Origin: Harmothoe impar
Lineage: Eukaryota > Annelida > Polychaeta > Phyllodocida > Polynoidae
Reading direction: 5' to 3'
Length of the DNA stretch: 64,000 nucleotides
Assembly (NCBI GenBank): GCA_947462335.1
Contig: OX381707.1
Location: forward strand, 21,020,404 to 21,084,403
In this document: in pieces, positions 1 through 9,764 of the stretch
How positions within the stretch are numbered: the stretch's first letter is position 1
Layout of the letters: the number at the start of each line of letters is the position of its first letter
Program-made: the position numbers and the translations under genes
The notes under the pieces: model-generated
What the model was told of the DNA's origin: nothing
Database searches by the model: none
What the model saw: the letters and a program-made list of their open reading frames with translations, nothing else

Positions 1-162
1 TAATAAGGTGTGTTATACAGTGTACATCTTTGCCGAGGATGGGTACAATGTAGTAACATTTACTTGCGTAGTATCTTGGTTTACAACACTAAAATTGTAT
101 CCATTCTAATCTAATTCTACGTGACTGATATTTGATGCAGATGCCACAATTCGGTTTCCAAC

Positions 163-385
163 TAGGGTAGATTAACCTTGAGTCAGACACATACCTTGAG
201 ACGGACACTTGGATTTCTGTATATTGAAGTATTCTAATCAGTTTCTTTGTGAAAAAATGTAAAGTTTAGCTCTCATTTTTCCAACAAAGAACAATTAGAC
301 GTTTTTAATATCGTACATAAATATCTAGAAATCTCATTGTCCGTGTCACAGTGGTATGTGTCCGACTCATGGTGAATCTACCCTA
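163..385. mobile_element. TA-flanked MITE, TAGGGTAGATT family, copy 1
   Basis: Terminal inverted repeats of about 33 bp begin TAGGGTAGATTAACC on the left and, read inward from the right, TAGGGTAGATTCACC. Both continue into a GACACATACC block. TA at both ends fits a Tc1/mariner-type insertion. Length 223 bp, no coding capacity. It lies just downstream of receptor exon 6 (within the following intron). Confidence 0.75.
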
Positions 386-399
386 TATTGAGACCTCAC

Positions 400-548
400 C
401 TCCTCTTGATAGACAAAGTCGTAGTCCCGCTCGGCCCTGTGGATAACCTGTTGTGTAAAGTTGTCCCACTGCGGCCCGTCGGGTACCGTTAACGTTATAA
501 AGAGGAGCGACTCGAACGCCGACCTAGCGTCCGCGTCACGTCCGTCTC
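400..548 (-). CDS. Natriuretic-peptide-receptor-like protein, coding exon 6 (last exon inside the window)
   Basis: Encodes residues 267-316 and leaves in phase 0 at a GTGAGG donor (399 downward); the acceptor is gattgcag. GRDADARSAFESLLFITLTV aligns with the family's DxxAKQAYxSLxTVTL segment, followed by QVIHRAERDYDFVYQEE. The remaining third of the ligand-binding domain, the membrane segment and the intracellular part must lie to the left of position 1. Confidence 0.8.
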
Positions 549-1194
549 CTGCAATCGGAAGTGTGCAGCAGTGAGTTATGGGTAATTCAAGATACCATTA
601 TAAAGTGCGTATAATCGGAGTTGTATTTGTTGAACTTGACCGGAAGTAGGCAGTGCATCCAATTGCATGTAGATGTGTTTGCTCTGTGATACGGTTTTAT
701 CACCGTACATAATGAAGTACTTTCATATTACACTGCAAGAAAAGTGTTACATTTACACGTTTTTATTTGTAACACACTTGCCAAAAGTGTTTTGATCTCA
801 AAGGTGTGTTGAGCAAAGGTGTATTACACTTTAAATGGTCCCGCAACAAACATAGTTTAGAGTGCATGATGTACCAATGTTTTATCATATTTTATTGCCG
901 TAAAGGTTCATCATAATAAGGCTGAACATAGTCTATCAATTAGCACACATTGTCATAGTCAACATCGTCCGACGGAGGGCTTGCATCCCTGTCAATTGTA
1001 ATGTATTTGTAAACATCATTATGTGTGTTAACCACACAATGAACAGTTAATCACATTCAATTATTTCCTCACTATCACCCCCACTCCCCACGTACCATAT
1101 ACGTCATATATCAGCAGGTCATTACCACTGTATTCCAAGATGAGGTTGTATAAACTCTCATCTGCTGTTGTGTAATCTGTGCTAATCAACCCTA

Positions 1195-1426
1195 TAAGCA
1201 GTCATAATGTCTTAATGCATAATTCCCTTGGTCGTCATGATGCATGGAGGGCCGGCGAGTGACTCTTTGCGTCGTTCCATTCAAGTATCATGCCGATCCT
1301 ATGGGGTACACTACCAAAGGGTCGGCATTATGCACCAATACAGCACGGGTTACACGCCGGGCTGCATTTGCGCACCGTGCTGACAAATAATCTTTTAGTA
1401 ACATGCTGTCCTTAAATTAAGGGTTA
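1195..1426. mobile_element. TTAA-flanked palindromic MITE (piggyBac-like), diverged copy
   Basis: It has the family's inner block (TCATGATGCATG, GCCGGCGAGTGACTC, CGGGCTGCATT) and a right end CCTTAAATTAAGGGTTAA at 1411-1426. The left end is eroded and its boundary approximate. Confidence 0.55.
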
Positions 1427-1591
1427 ATGCAAATGAGCTTGAGACAGCATCAAAACTGTAGCAGGGGAGTGCTGCCTCCACCTCTTGAGGTTTGAATCAT
1501 ATTGGGAGAACTGCATGTAGTAGTTATAGGACGAGTACCAAGCTGTACGCGAAATGAAGGCTCCCTTTGATACAGCATGGTACAAAGCCAC

Positions 1592-1705
1592 TATCCCAGT
1601 GGGCACTGAACATTAAATCAACTTTGACAAATGGTTGTCAATGTTGATTTAATGTTGAATCAACATTGATTCAATGTTGAACTGAATTTTGTGCCCACTG
1701 GGATA
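1592..1705. mobile_element. 114-bp MITE with TATCCCAGTGGGCAC ends
   Basis: Perfect 15-bp terminal inverted repeats (TATCCCAGTGGGCAC ... GTGCCCACTGGGATA). The interior is itself made of alternating TTGATTTAATGTTGAA and complementary blocks, so the whole element can fold back. TA at the ends fits a TA target site. Confidence 0.75.
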
Positions 1706-1819
1706 TAACATTTATATGCCATAAGCTATGTGCAGTATACAAGAGGTGTGTAATGCTTTGTTCTCCGTGCCTGCTGTACCTGTATAAATATACTCCCGTA
1801 TATAAGAAAGGGTTCTTAC

Positions 1820-1966
1820 CTCTTTTCCATGAGAAGTCTCCCCAAGCCTCGCTCTGGAAGAGTTCTATTGTGATGAAGGCGAAGTCTCCGCTGCCGGTGA
1901 GTCCCTTGTCGTAGGCGGTCAGCATGAACTCTCTCAGGTCGCCGCCCGAGGTCAGAAATAGTATCA
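1820..1966 (-). CDS. Natriuretic-peptide-receptor-like protein, coding exon 5
   Basis: Encodes residues 218-266, phase 1 at both ends, acceptor catgtgcag and donor GTAAGA. This is the most diagnostic exon: LREFMLTAYDKGLTGSGDFA then FITIELF and WGDFSWKRG. It corresponds closely to the natriuretic receptor segment with GDYAFFNIELF and DGSWKRG. The join to exon 4 restores the expected helix-strand boundary with nothing missing, so the 4-kb intron between them hides no coding exon. Confidence 0.9.
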
Positions 1967-2097
1967 CTGCACATGAGGGGACAGACAAAGGGCTTAGTTA
2001 TACCACATTTGGCTGGGAGAAAAAATAAACTATCTGTCTGTCTGTCTATCTGTATTAAACGTCAAATGATGAATCAAGGGGGTGCAGAGGGGTCCCC

Positions 2098-2285
2098 CCA
2101 TCAGGTCGGAAGGTCGCCAAAATTAAAGCATCCAGGTCACAAAGTCGTCTTTTGAGACCTTTTATACTACAAGAATATATTGCCATTTTTTTCAAAAGTC
2201 GCCAGGTCACTTAAATTATTTTAACAGGTCGCCAAGTCGCCTGAAAAATAGCCCAGGTCGCCAGGTCGTTTTTGACCCATCTGGA
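2098..2285 (+). repeat. AGGTCGCC-rich short repeat cluster
   Basis: The heptamer-like module AGGTCGCC (or CAGGTCAC / AAGTCGCC) recurs about ten times over 190 bp, separated by AT-rich spacers. No inverted termini could be fixed. Confidence 0.5.
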
Positions 2286-2584
2286 GCCGCAAATCCGTCG
2301 GACCAGATGAGCGTTTACAATGTTAAACCTATGGACGAATCTCATCCGATCTGACAGATGAACGTCAGTGAATTCATCCCATATACACAATATAAACCCA
2401 TCACTGGGTACACTCTAACAGATATGGATACGCGCATAACTGTTATGGGCCTTGGACAATGGTAATTATCCTCGGCTGGTGCCTTAGACAATTACCGTCA
2501 TTGGCTGTATACGCTTACACGCGCATGTACTAGTCTTGGTAACAACCAGAACGGAGCTTGGATTCAGGCCTTTACGTAGGGTGG

Positions 2585-2735
2585 GTGCATTACAAATGTA
2601 TGCCCTTTGCCGTCATGATGTATGAATGCAGCCCTGATGAGTAACTTGTCAGGACTGTATGAATGCATCATGCCGATAAAGGACATATTGCTTTATAGCA
2701 TGATGCGGCCATTAACGGGTTATTGACGACATGAT
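2585..2735. mobile_element. TTAA-type MITE, partial copy
   Basis: The core GTCATGATGTATGAATGCAG and its mirrored TGAATGCATCATGCCG half are recognisable. The right end GCGGCCATTAACGGGTTA is diverged and the left end is lost. Confidence 0.45.
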
Positions 2736-2834
2736 GCCCCAAGCTTACTTCGGTCACATTTATTTGCACCCGTACACTTCAGTAGACTTGCTAGCTATAT
2801 CTCCGTCTCCCAATTTTTCTTTCTTCCAAGCATG

Positions 2835-3050
2835 TAGGGTACATTAACCATGCGTCGGACACATACCCTGAGACGGACAGTGAAATTTGAGGTTATTTAT
2901 CTTCACTGCGACTTCTATACTAATTTTTTGGAAAGAATAAAACTTAAATGTGAACTTTATCTACAAATAAAGAGCTTAAAATGCTTGAATAACAACAGAA
3001 TCAAGTGTCCGTTTCAAGTTATGTGTCCAACTTCAGGTGAATCTACCCTA
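2835..3050. mobile_element. TA-flanked MITE, TAGGGTAGATT family, copy 2
   Basis: Ends TAGGGTACATTAACC and (inward from the right) TAGGGTAGATTCACC, with the GGACACATA block shared with the copy at 163-385. Length 216 bp. An 89-codon reading frame across it is not protein-like. Confidence 0.7.
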
Positions 3051-3186
3051 GAAGCGCCAATATCATGCTGTTATCTGGCGGTTCATTGTCAATGTGCCTC
3101 CTGGGCATTGGCAGGGTAGGGAGTTAATCTCCCACGCAGGAGGTGAGACAGGGTCAGTGATAATGCAGTGTACCTGTGTATTACCA

Positions 3187-3452
3187 GTTAATTTAAACCT
3201 TTAGGGCCGCATATAGCGTTTTAATGCAGTAAACCCTTTACTGGCATGCTGTGTGAATGAACCCGCTAGTCTTCTCGCCAGGGCTGCATTCATGCACATT
3301 TGTATCATGGTGATCATTTTGGAGTGCATCAGCACCTGTACGATCGCATGGTGCGTGAATGCAGCGCTGGCGAGTAATAGTGCTGCATTCATGCATCATG
3401 GCGACAACGGGAATATAGCATTAAAGCACTATTCGACCCTTAAAAGGTTAAC
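3187..3452. mobile_element. TTAA-type MITE, nearly full-length
   Basis: Left end TTTAAACCTTTAGGGCCGC, right end ACCCTTAAAAGGTTAA, with two inner GCTGCATTCATGCA blocks facing each other. About 266 bp; both strands show short open frames that merely mirror the palindrome. Confidence 0.65.
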
Positions 3453-4119
3453 CAGAAGTGAACCATATATGAGGAAAGGCAGCCGGAAGTAACAAATAAG
3501 GAGAATAACACGACAGTCCAATCAGATTATGTTACCGCCAATTAGCTGGTATTGGGTTATTTCCTTTAGACTTGGGCACAATGGGACAGAAAGGTGTGCT
3601 TTGCCAATAGAACATGAACACTGAATTAGACAGTCCTTTACATGTCAACATCCAAACGGGTAGCACGTGTACTCTTTTTGGAGTACATATTTGGTGTAAT
3701 TAATGGGGTTCGGCCTATAGACCTAGTTAGTCGTTTTTCGGCTCCCTATGCAACCAACTATGGTTAGTTATTACCATCAGGTTTAGTCAGTAGTGACCAA
3801 CCCACCTTAATCATTCCATTCCGAAGAGTATAAGAAAAATTCTTTCTTAGTATGGCCTCAGTCATATTTTGTTTTGGCTTAGTCATTTTTGAATATAAGG
3901 TCGTCATTCTAAACACTTTCCCTATGACTAACCTGGGTTATCCACTACAGACTTAGGCCTGAAGCATTTAGACTATCAGTGTGGGGCACAGTGAGACAAT
4001 GTTACAGTAGGAATGATTTTAAAAAATCTCAAAAACACAATTTTGGTGGCACGCGAGGTGATTTTCTTGTCAGAATACATGACAGATTATAAGAGGGAAA
4101 ATGTAGGTTTGAGAGTATG

Positions 4120-4965
4120 AGAGGGTAATATACAAAGGTCGTAAGTGGAAAATTCATGTTTTGAGATATGGGCAAAATAAGAAAAATCAATATGGTCTTC
4201 CTGCTGTATTTTCTCAAATATATGAGATATTACCCCGGTAAACGTCCTATATGTAGACTACAGTAAATAAAAACAAATTAAATGAATGATAATAAAATAT
4301 GCTACCTAATTCCTTAGGAAATGTGGCAATAAGTAGGGGAAAATGGTGAAAATGAGGCCACTTACGACCTTTGTATACTGAATAGCATGTATACTTTTGT
4401 ATTTCTAATGAGTAAACAAAGGTTGTAAGTGATTTCTTCAGTTTAAAACTGTAAATAATTACTCCAATAATTGAATAATTCAATCCTAATGGTCACTAGA
4501 TGAACCTTTTATATATTTTTTACTGGCATATGCTACTTAACAAAATAATACACATTTTGTTGTTGCCTAGCAACAGTCAAATTTCTGCAAAAATGAGCAA
4601 TTTCAGTCATTTCCCCAATAAATCCACCCCTGTCACACTTCAAAGTTGACATGTTTTTGTTAAATTATGCTTATATACATACATGATAGGAATTATATGA
4701 AATACTCAGAAAAAAACACAAAATATATTGTTTTTGATGATAAAATACATTGAGGTTAACATTTTCACATCACTTACGACCTTTGTATGCTGAGAAAAAT
4801 ACCATTTTGCCAGTTACGACCTTTGTATACTGATCTATAACCTCCCAAAAAAATAGTCATTTTTGAAAAATGCCAAAAATTGTGAAAAAAATCATGGGAT
4901 GGGGAAAAATATCAAAGAATAAAAAAAAAATCTATTTTTTTCACTTACGACCTTTGTATTCTGAG
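4120..4965. repeat. Region with CTTACGACCTTTGTAT motif in both orientations
   Basis: The 16-18 bp motif (CA)CTTACGACCTTTGTAT occurs on the plus strand near 4362, 4771, 4816 and 4943, and on the minus strand near 4132 and 4418 (the last with one change). The DNA between is AT-rich without coding potential. Confidence 0.6.
4563..4575. promoter_or_regulatory. X-box-like palindrome
   Basis: GTTGCCTAGCAAC fits the RFX-family consensus GTNRCC-N(0-3)-RGYAAC. Function here is not shown; the same 13-mer recurs in the tandem array at 7592-8345. Confidence 0.35.
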
Positions 4966-5201
4966 GCGACGATCTATATTAGCTTGAAGCCCAATGCACG
5001 TTTGCCAATCCACTAATGCTCCTGTTGTATTCCGCATTAGCAAGATGTCCAGTGGATGGCGCCATTTGCAATGATTATTGTACCCTTCTGTATCCCCTCT
5101 GCTCTCCAGCTACCAGCTCAGGCAAATCCCGTGTCCAATATTAGGGTACAATAGGGTGTAGGTCTTGTGAGTGGGTTCTACCTGGGCATATTTATGTCAG
5201 C

Positions 5202-5280
5202 TGTCCAGGATAGGGTAGTGGTTAGAACGTTGGATTCATCATATAAGGTATGTACAGCAGTTCTAATCCCTCCTGAGCCA
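5202..5280 (+). mobile_element. tRNA-like head of a SINE (plus strand)
   Basis: A-box-like GGGTAGTGGTTAGAAC (5213-5228) and B-box-like AGTTCTAATCCC (5259-5270) lie at tRNA-like spacing. No clean cloverleaf forms, so a SINE or tRNA relic is more likely than a working tRNA. Confidence 0.4.
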
Positions 5281-5484
5281 TGTGTGGTAGCAAAACCATA
5301 CATTTACATATCTATAACTCTTATCATTTCTGTTTATAGTTTTTAAATTATATTGAGGTACAACCCAATGTAATAAGGAACAGGATACAAGAAACAGGAT
5401 ACCAACCTTTGTTTTTTTATTAATATAATAGATGGGTAATCTAAAATGTTCATAATACTGTTACATATTAAATGGCAGGTAAAC

Positions 5485-5560
5485 CAGGCAGCCTTAGCAT
5501 GGATTCAAACCCAGGACCCTTACCTTAAGGAGCCAAAGTCCTAACCACTCCCCGAATCCG
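5485..5560 (-). mobile_element. tRNA-like head of a SINE (minus strand)
   Basis: On the minus strand GGGGAGTGGTTAGGAC (A box, 5553-5538) is followed by GGGTTTGAATCC (B box, 5512-5501). It faces the plus-strand relic at 5202-5280 and may be part of the same inverted arrangement. Confidence 0.4.
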
Positions 5561-5988
5561 AACAGTTGACAAAACAACCGTTCAACAACCACTTACTTGA
5601 ACTACCAATCATAATCATTTGTACTATAAAATCTCGTCCACGAGATCTGGTGAGCTGGTTCTTGAGAGCACAGGGAGTAAAGTTGGTACCAGTGGTACAG
5701 GAGGTGGAGCCACTGTATCTCGCTAATGCGGAATAAGAGGTGTTGGGACATGGTGGGCGATAATTTGGGATGACATGTCGTGTTTGCATCAATCATCTAT
5801 GTGTCAACCCCTGCCATAGAATCATTATTACGAAATACTGACTTACAAATTAAGTAATGCATGATAATAATTTACACGGTTAGTGACAGCAGGAACTGTT
5901 TATATATTATAGCATATAATTGAATTATATTTTCATGGCGCCTTCCCGGTCATGTTACAGTCATGTTAACTAATAACCACCCACTCAC

Positions 5989-6201
5989 CTCTGGCATGTT
6001 GCCTGGCCTCTTCCAAGATGGCGGAGTAGTCAGGACTCTTGGTGGTGTCAAACTCGATGTCGTAGGGCCGGGGGTAGTCGGGGTCGGCCACCATGGCCTT
6101 CTTAAGGGCCGTACCCTGAATCCGCATCAGCACGTCCCACGTGTCATACACGATCACCATGTGCCGCCATGCGAAGTGCTTCATGACCGCCTTGAGGAAC
6201 A
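5989..6201 (-). CDS. Natriuretic-peptide-receptor-like protein, coding exon 4
   Basis: Encodes residues 147-217, phase 1 at both ends, acceptor ttgcgcag and donor GTGAGT. It contains FLKAVMKHFAWRHMVIVYD, the helix and strand that open lobe II (family pattern: LxxHHWxxxALxYxD). It ends in SAILEEARQHAR, the helix preceding the VVIxC strand. The plus strand of this exon is also open for 93 codons, but without any recognisable protein. Confidence 0.85.
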
Positions 6202-6299
6202 CTGCGCAATAGGGAATATAGTAAGGCCATATCTTGTAGTATAGGGGGTGTAGGCGGTGTGACATAAGCGGAGGGGGGGGGGTGAAATATTGTGTTTTT

Positions 6300-6565
6300 C
6301 GGCATTTTCAACTCTTTACTTGCTGTATGTTATGTCACTTTCTGTATACTAATTACTGTCACTTATGTCACTTTCTGTATTCTACAAGTTTACTGTCACT
6401 TATGTCACTTTCTGTATACTGCTTACTGTAGCTAACGTCACTTTCTGAATATTACTTACTGTAACTAACATCACTTTCTATATACTACTTACTGTAACAA
6501 ATGCTACTCTCTGTATACTACTTACTGAAAGCTAAGACCACTTTGCCCATCATGCCTCCACAAAC
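6300..6565 (+). repeat. Tandem repeat, about 33-bp unit
   Basis: Seven to eight imperfect copies of CACTTTCTGTATACT followed by ACTTACTGTAACTAATGT, inside receptor intron 3 (6202-6956). Confidence 0.65.
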
Positions 6566-6956
6566 TAATGCTACTTTATGGATACATATACTATAGTATA
6601 TACCCCAGCATATTGTCACTTTGATCATACATTTTTTTGTGCTAATAACACCAGGCAAACTCAAAGCAATATGTTAAAGGAGCAGTATCATCACTTACAT
6701 TTTACCACATGGCAGCAGTGGCGGATCCAGGATTGTCCAGAGGGGGGGGGGGGGGGGGCAAACCTGGCCAACCAGAGTCATCATCTGTTTCCCGTGAGCC
6801 AAGCCCATTAGCTATACTAGGGGGGTTTGGGGGCATGCTGATGTTGTTGATGTGGACTTGAAATGGTGCATTCTCACGCATTTTAGGACACCATATTTTA
6901 AGACTCAGCCCCCTTCTCGGTGATTATGCCTCTTTAACTTGTGAAGTTGTACTTAC

Positions 6957-7142
6957 CCGACTGTTTCTCTAGGCTGTAGGAGAAGCGGGTGAGGGTGGGG
7001 TAGGTCTCCTTGTCCAGTACCAGGTCGCCCACCCCTGTCACCAGGGGGAGATGGTAGTAGGTGGCCAGCTTACCGGCCACCGTGATGTCTGAACTACAGC
7101 TCGGCCCGATCAGCACGCTCACGTTATTATTGTGGTACAGGT
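6957..7142 (-). CDS. Natriuretic-peptide-receptor-like protein, coding exon 3
   Basis: Encodes residues 85-146 (both ends in phase 1). Acceptor gttgcag, donor GTAAGT. The segment VSVLIGPSCSSD holds the family's GPxC motif: its cysteine should pair with that of exon 2, and this loop forms the chloride site in vertebrate receptors. LATYYHLPLVTGVG and DKETYPTLTR follow, matching the hinge-proximal strand and the YxxLTR motif of NPRs. NVS is a potential N-glycosylation site. The reading frame continues past the donor for a few codons, but the canonical donor and the match of the next exon show where it stops. Confidence 0.85.
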
Positions 7143-7269
7143 CTGCAACAGGATAGGCAACAGCCAATAGTGTTAAACTTTTACATTTTTGCGCGCCCAG
7201 TGACGTCACAACCTGGTGAGAAGGCTTCCTGAATGCAGAGGAAGGTGTGAGAGGTGGCGGCCCACTGTA

Positions 7270-7440
7270 TAGCAGCATTCGACGCCCCCCCCTCCAGCGG
7301 GGGTGGGGGGGGGGGCATAAAAAAGTATGCCCCCTTTTAGCAAAAAAATGCAGCACATTACTATAGTTCCAAGGGGGGGGGGATTTTTTTATGCCGAAGT
7401 GGTGGCGTAGCCACCTGGTGGTGCCGCCAGGCACCACCAG
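7270..7440. mobile_element. MITE fragment with CCCCTTTTAGCAAAAAAATG block
   Basis: The block CCCCTTTTAGCAAAAAAATG ... TTACTATAGTTC also occurs in the TTA-flanked element at 10758-11590 and, more diverged, at 53920-54070. Flanked by long G-runs. Confidence 0.45.
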
Positions 7441-7591
7441 AACGAGGTAGGCCTATATGATGTTTGCACTTTGCCAGAAGTCAGAACGGGCGCCGCCATC
7501 TTGGATTGTGCCGCCATCTTGGATTAAGGTGTCACAACACAAATTTATGCTATGTGATAACAATAATATAAATCAACCTTTGATAGTTCCT

Positions 7592-8345
7592 AAGGTTGAT
7601 TATAATCATACCTACCCCCCCTAATATGGACCCAAGGAATTCAATGGTTCTATCGTTTGTTGCTAATACAGCTGGTTGCCTAGCAACGGCTATTCTAATT
7701 GTTTATCTGCCTAGCAACACACATTTCCATGGTCCTGAAGTTGATTATAATCATACCTACCCCCCCTAATAGGGACCCAAGGAATTCATTGGTTCTATCG
7801 TTTGTTGCTAATACAGCTGGTTGCCTAGCAACGGCTATTCTAATTGTTTATCTGCCTAGCAACACACATTTCCATGGTCCTGAAGTTGATTATAATCATA
7901 CCTACCCCCCCTAATATGGACCCAAGAAATTCAATGGTTCTATCGTTTGTTGCTAATACAGCTGGTTGCCTAGCAACGGCTATTCTTATTGTTTATCTGC
8001 CTAGCAACACACATTTCCATGGTCCTGAGGTTGATTATACTCATACCTACCCCCCCCCCCCCCTGATATGGACCCAAGGAATTCAATGGTTCTATCCGTT
8101 TGTTGCTCATACAGCTGGTTGCCTAGCAATGGCTATTCTTATTGTTTATCTGCCTAGCAACACACATTTCCATGGTCCTGAGGTTGATTATAATCATACC
8201 TACCCCCCCTAATATGGACCCAAGGAATTCAATGGTTCTTTCGGTTTGTTGCTAATCCAGCTGGTTACCTAGCAACGGCTATTCTTATTGTTTATCTGCC
8301 TAGCTACACACATTTCCTTACCCCCTAACATGGACCCAAGGAATT
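7592..8345 (+). repeat. 145-bp tandem repeat carrying an X-box-like palindrome in each unit
   Basis: Five units. Each has GTTGATTATAATCATACC, ATGGACCCAAGGAATTCAAT and GGTTGCCTAGCAACGG. The palindrome GTTGCCTAGCAAC is perfect at 7675-7687, 7820-7832 and 7965-7977 and has one change in the last two units. A second half-site CTGCCTAGCAACAC follows in each unit. Frames stay open because the unit is stop-poor and not a multiple of three; no gene is implied. Confidence 0.85.
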
Positions 8346-8475
8346 CATAGGAAATGCCATATTTGAAGTAATATCATCCTTCCCCCTGATAACCCCTTCC
8401 CGGCCCTGCTTTTTTGGTCTTGAATGGGTTCCCTTCAAACATAATAACCATGTAGACATTATGTTTCTTCGAATG

Positions 8476-8545
8476 CAAGAATTGCGGTTGTTGCCGCGTA
8501 TAAAAATGCCTGAGGCTGGTTACGTGGCAACAACCGCAATTCTTG
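8476..8545. repeat. Strong hairpin, 25-bp arms
   Basis: CAAGAATTGCGGTTGTTGCC plus GCGTA (8476-8500) is complementary to 8521-8545 at 24 of 25 positions, with a 20-nt loop. This is typical of a short foldback MITE. Confidence 0.75.
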
Positions 8546-8616
8546 TTTAGGCGTCTTCGGTGAGGAGGGCACGAAATATTCCACGCGGGAGGGGTCTAAA
8601 AATCTTGCCCCCCCCT

Positions 8617-8642
8617 CCTGTAACTAATACATGAACACTCCC
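8617..8642. mobile_element. Right terminus of a GGGAGTGTTCAT-type MITE
   Basis: The complement reads GGGAGTGTTCATGTATTAGT, close to the terminal repeat of the PIF/Harbinger-like element at 10758-11590. The left end was not located. Confidence 0.4.
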
Positions 8643-8714
8643 AAAGATACATTGTGTACACGGAAGTGTAAATAAATTGCACGTTCTGAGCAGGGATTAT
8701 TGCAAAAAAACGTG

Positions 8715-8805
8715 TCATTGGACCTTTAATGCACAGTGCGTTTTGTCGGTATGATGATGCATGAATGCAGCCCTGGCGAGTGAGTCGCCAGGGCTGCATT
8801 CAAAT
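8715..8805. mobile_element. TTAA-type MITE, core half
   Basis: It keeps the central palindrome almost intact: GAATGCAGCCCTGGCGAGT faces its complement around position 8783. The outer right arm is missing. Confidence 0.55.
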
Positions 8806-8955
8806 ATGTTAACAATGCGAATCGGTTTTGATCAGTACAGATTATTTAATGACGCACACATACCGGATAAAAACAACAACACGAGTACATTAGTCGAGCT
8901 AATTTCCCATGTACATCTCTCAGTACTACTTAATTGGCAAAATCAAGATACCTAC

Positions 8956-9088
8956 CTGAAACGGCTCCACTGGCTAATACGGCGTTACAGAAAAAGGGGA
9001 TGAGTTTGGTAAAACGTTTGAACCTGATGTTGTACTGACTCTCTGCACGCTCCATGGCCATGTCGATAGCCGGCCCCACCATCTCCAT
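8956..9088 (-). CDS. Natriuretic-peptide-receptor-like protein, coding exon 2
   Basis: Encodes residues 41-84 plus the first base of codon 85. Acceptor ttattcag precedes 9088 and the donor is GTAGGT from 8955. It carries VGPAIDMAMERAESQYNIRF, the first helix of lobe I, which matches the family pattern VGPAVELAL. A cysteine follows in IPFFCNAV and corresponds to the first cysteine of the conserved lobe-I disulfide of natriuretic peptide receptors. Family assignment is by remembered conserved motifs; no alignment was run. Confidence 0.82.
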
Positions 9089-9207
9089 CTGAATAAAGGG
9101 TAATAAAGGTTCGGTTTTTTAAGTTGTGAACCTCTGATCAAAGAATGTATTGTTTTGGGGCATCAGTGCATGTAAGTTAAGGGTGTACTGGGACACACAA
9201 TTAACCC

Positions 9208-9417
9208 TTTAACCCTTTAAGGCCGACCAAATTTCCATAGATCAGCTGTGGGGGGCGGGGCATTTTTACAGGAACTGTACCAGGGCCGAGCCTTTGCTGA
9301 ATCCCATAGAGTTAAGATGACTATAGTCGATGCTCGGCCCCCCATGGCATCGACTATAGTCGATGCTCGGCCCCCCATGGCATCGACTATAGTTGATGCT
9401 CGGCCCTAAAGGGTTAA
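9208..9417. mobile_element. TTAA-flanked MITE with tandem palindromes
   Basis: Ends are TTAACCCTTTAAGGCCGA and TCGGCCCTAAAGGGTTAA. The interior carries GACTATAGTC-centred palindromes: GCATCGACTATAGTCGATGC occurs in nearly identical 34-bp units with CTCGGCCCCCCATG between them. Confidence 0.75.
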
Positions 9418-9605
9418 GGACGGCATGTAGTCTCAAGGTACCATTTTCTCGCGATAATTACATGTACCAGCACTATGTCAATGCATCAAAGGGACTCTTT
9501 AGGAGCATGCATGATCCATGAATACAGCCCCGGTGAGATACTTGCCATCGCTACATTCGTGCATTATTTGGCGACAGAAGGCCATTAAAGCATAATGAAG
9601 GGTTA
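9414..9605. mobile_element. TTAA-type MITE abutting the previous one
   Basis: It begins at the shared TTAA (9414-9417) and ends with AATGAAGGGTTAA; the core CAGCCCCGGTGAG is diverged. Two family members share one TTAA. Confidence 0.5.
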
Positions 9606-9764
9606 AATAGACGGTAAAGGGCAACTATCAAAAACAGAAAATGCATTAAGCTGAAGATACAGGGATACAAGGAATCAATACAATCAATACAATCAATACA
9701 AGATATGAGGAATTGAATGGATACTTTTCTTTCACCAAACATATTATCGTGTCGAATAGGACTT

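Larger units (their letters stand above)
549..1819 (-). other. Receptor intron 5
   Basis: Non-coding. It holds two MITEs (1195-1426 and 1592-1705). Around 735-830 there is an AT-rich stretch with repeated inverted GTGTTACA / TGTAACAC motifs that may be another short MITE. Confidence 0.6.
5028..5736. repeat. Inverted repeat TATTCCGCATTAGC enclosing the two tRNA-like heads
   Basis: TATTCCGCATTAGCAAGAT near 5036 is mirrored by the complement near 5719-5736 (with GAGAT for AAGAT), followed by an imperfectly matched CCAGTGG block. Arms are about 35 bp. It may mark a larger non-autonomous element whose ends I could not fix. Confidence 0.4.
1967..5988 (-). other. Receptor intron 4, packed with repeats
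   Basis: 4.0 kb intron with no receptor exon missing. It contains an AGGTCGCC-rich stretch (2098-2280), two TTAA MITE copies, a TA MITE, a block with repeated CTTACGACCTTTGTAT motifs, and tRNA-like SINE heads. Confidence 0.6.
7143..8955 (-). other. Receptor intron 2
   Basis: Contains a G-run repeat with the CCCCTTTTAGCAAAAAAATGC block (7270-7440), the 145-bp tandem array, a strong hairpin and a TTAA-MITE fragment. No further exon is needed or seen. Confidence 0.55.

Noticed and set aside
5202..5280. Functional tRNA gene
   Set aside because: A- and B-box-like sequences are present but no cloverleaf with matching acceptor and anticodon stems forms.
5541..5796. Minus-strand open frames between receptor exons 4 and 5 as a further exon
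   Set aside because: Exon 4 and exon 5 join in phase 1 with the family sequence continuous across the junction. The extra frame does not resemble the receptor and overlaps a tRNA-like repeat.
7699..8212. Open frames of 71-122 codons over the 145-bp tandem array
   Set aside because: The same peptide recurs in successive units because the DNA repeats. No start context, no conserved domain, X-box palindromes in the same positions.
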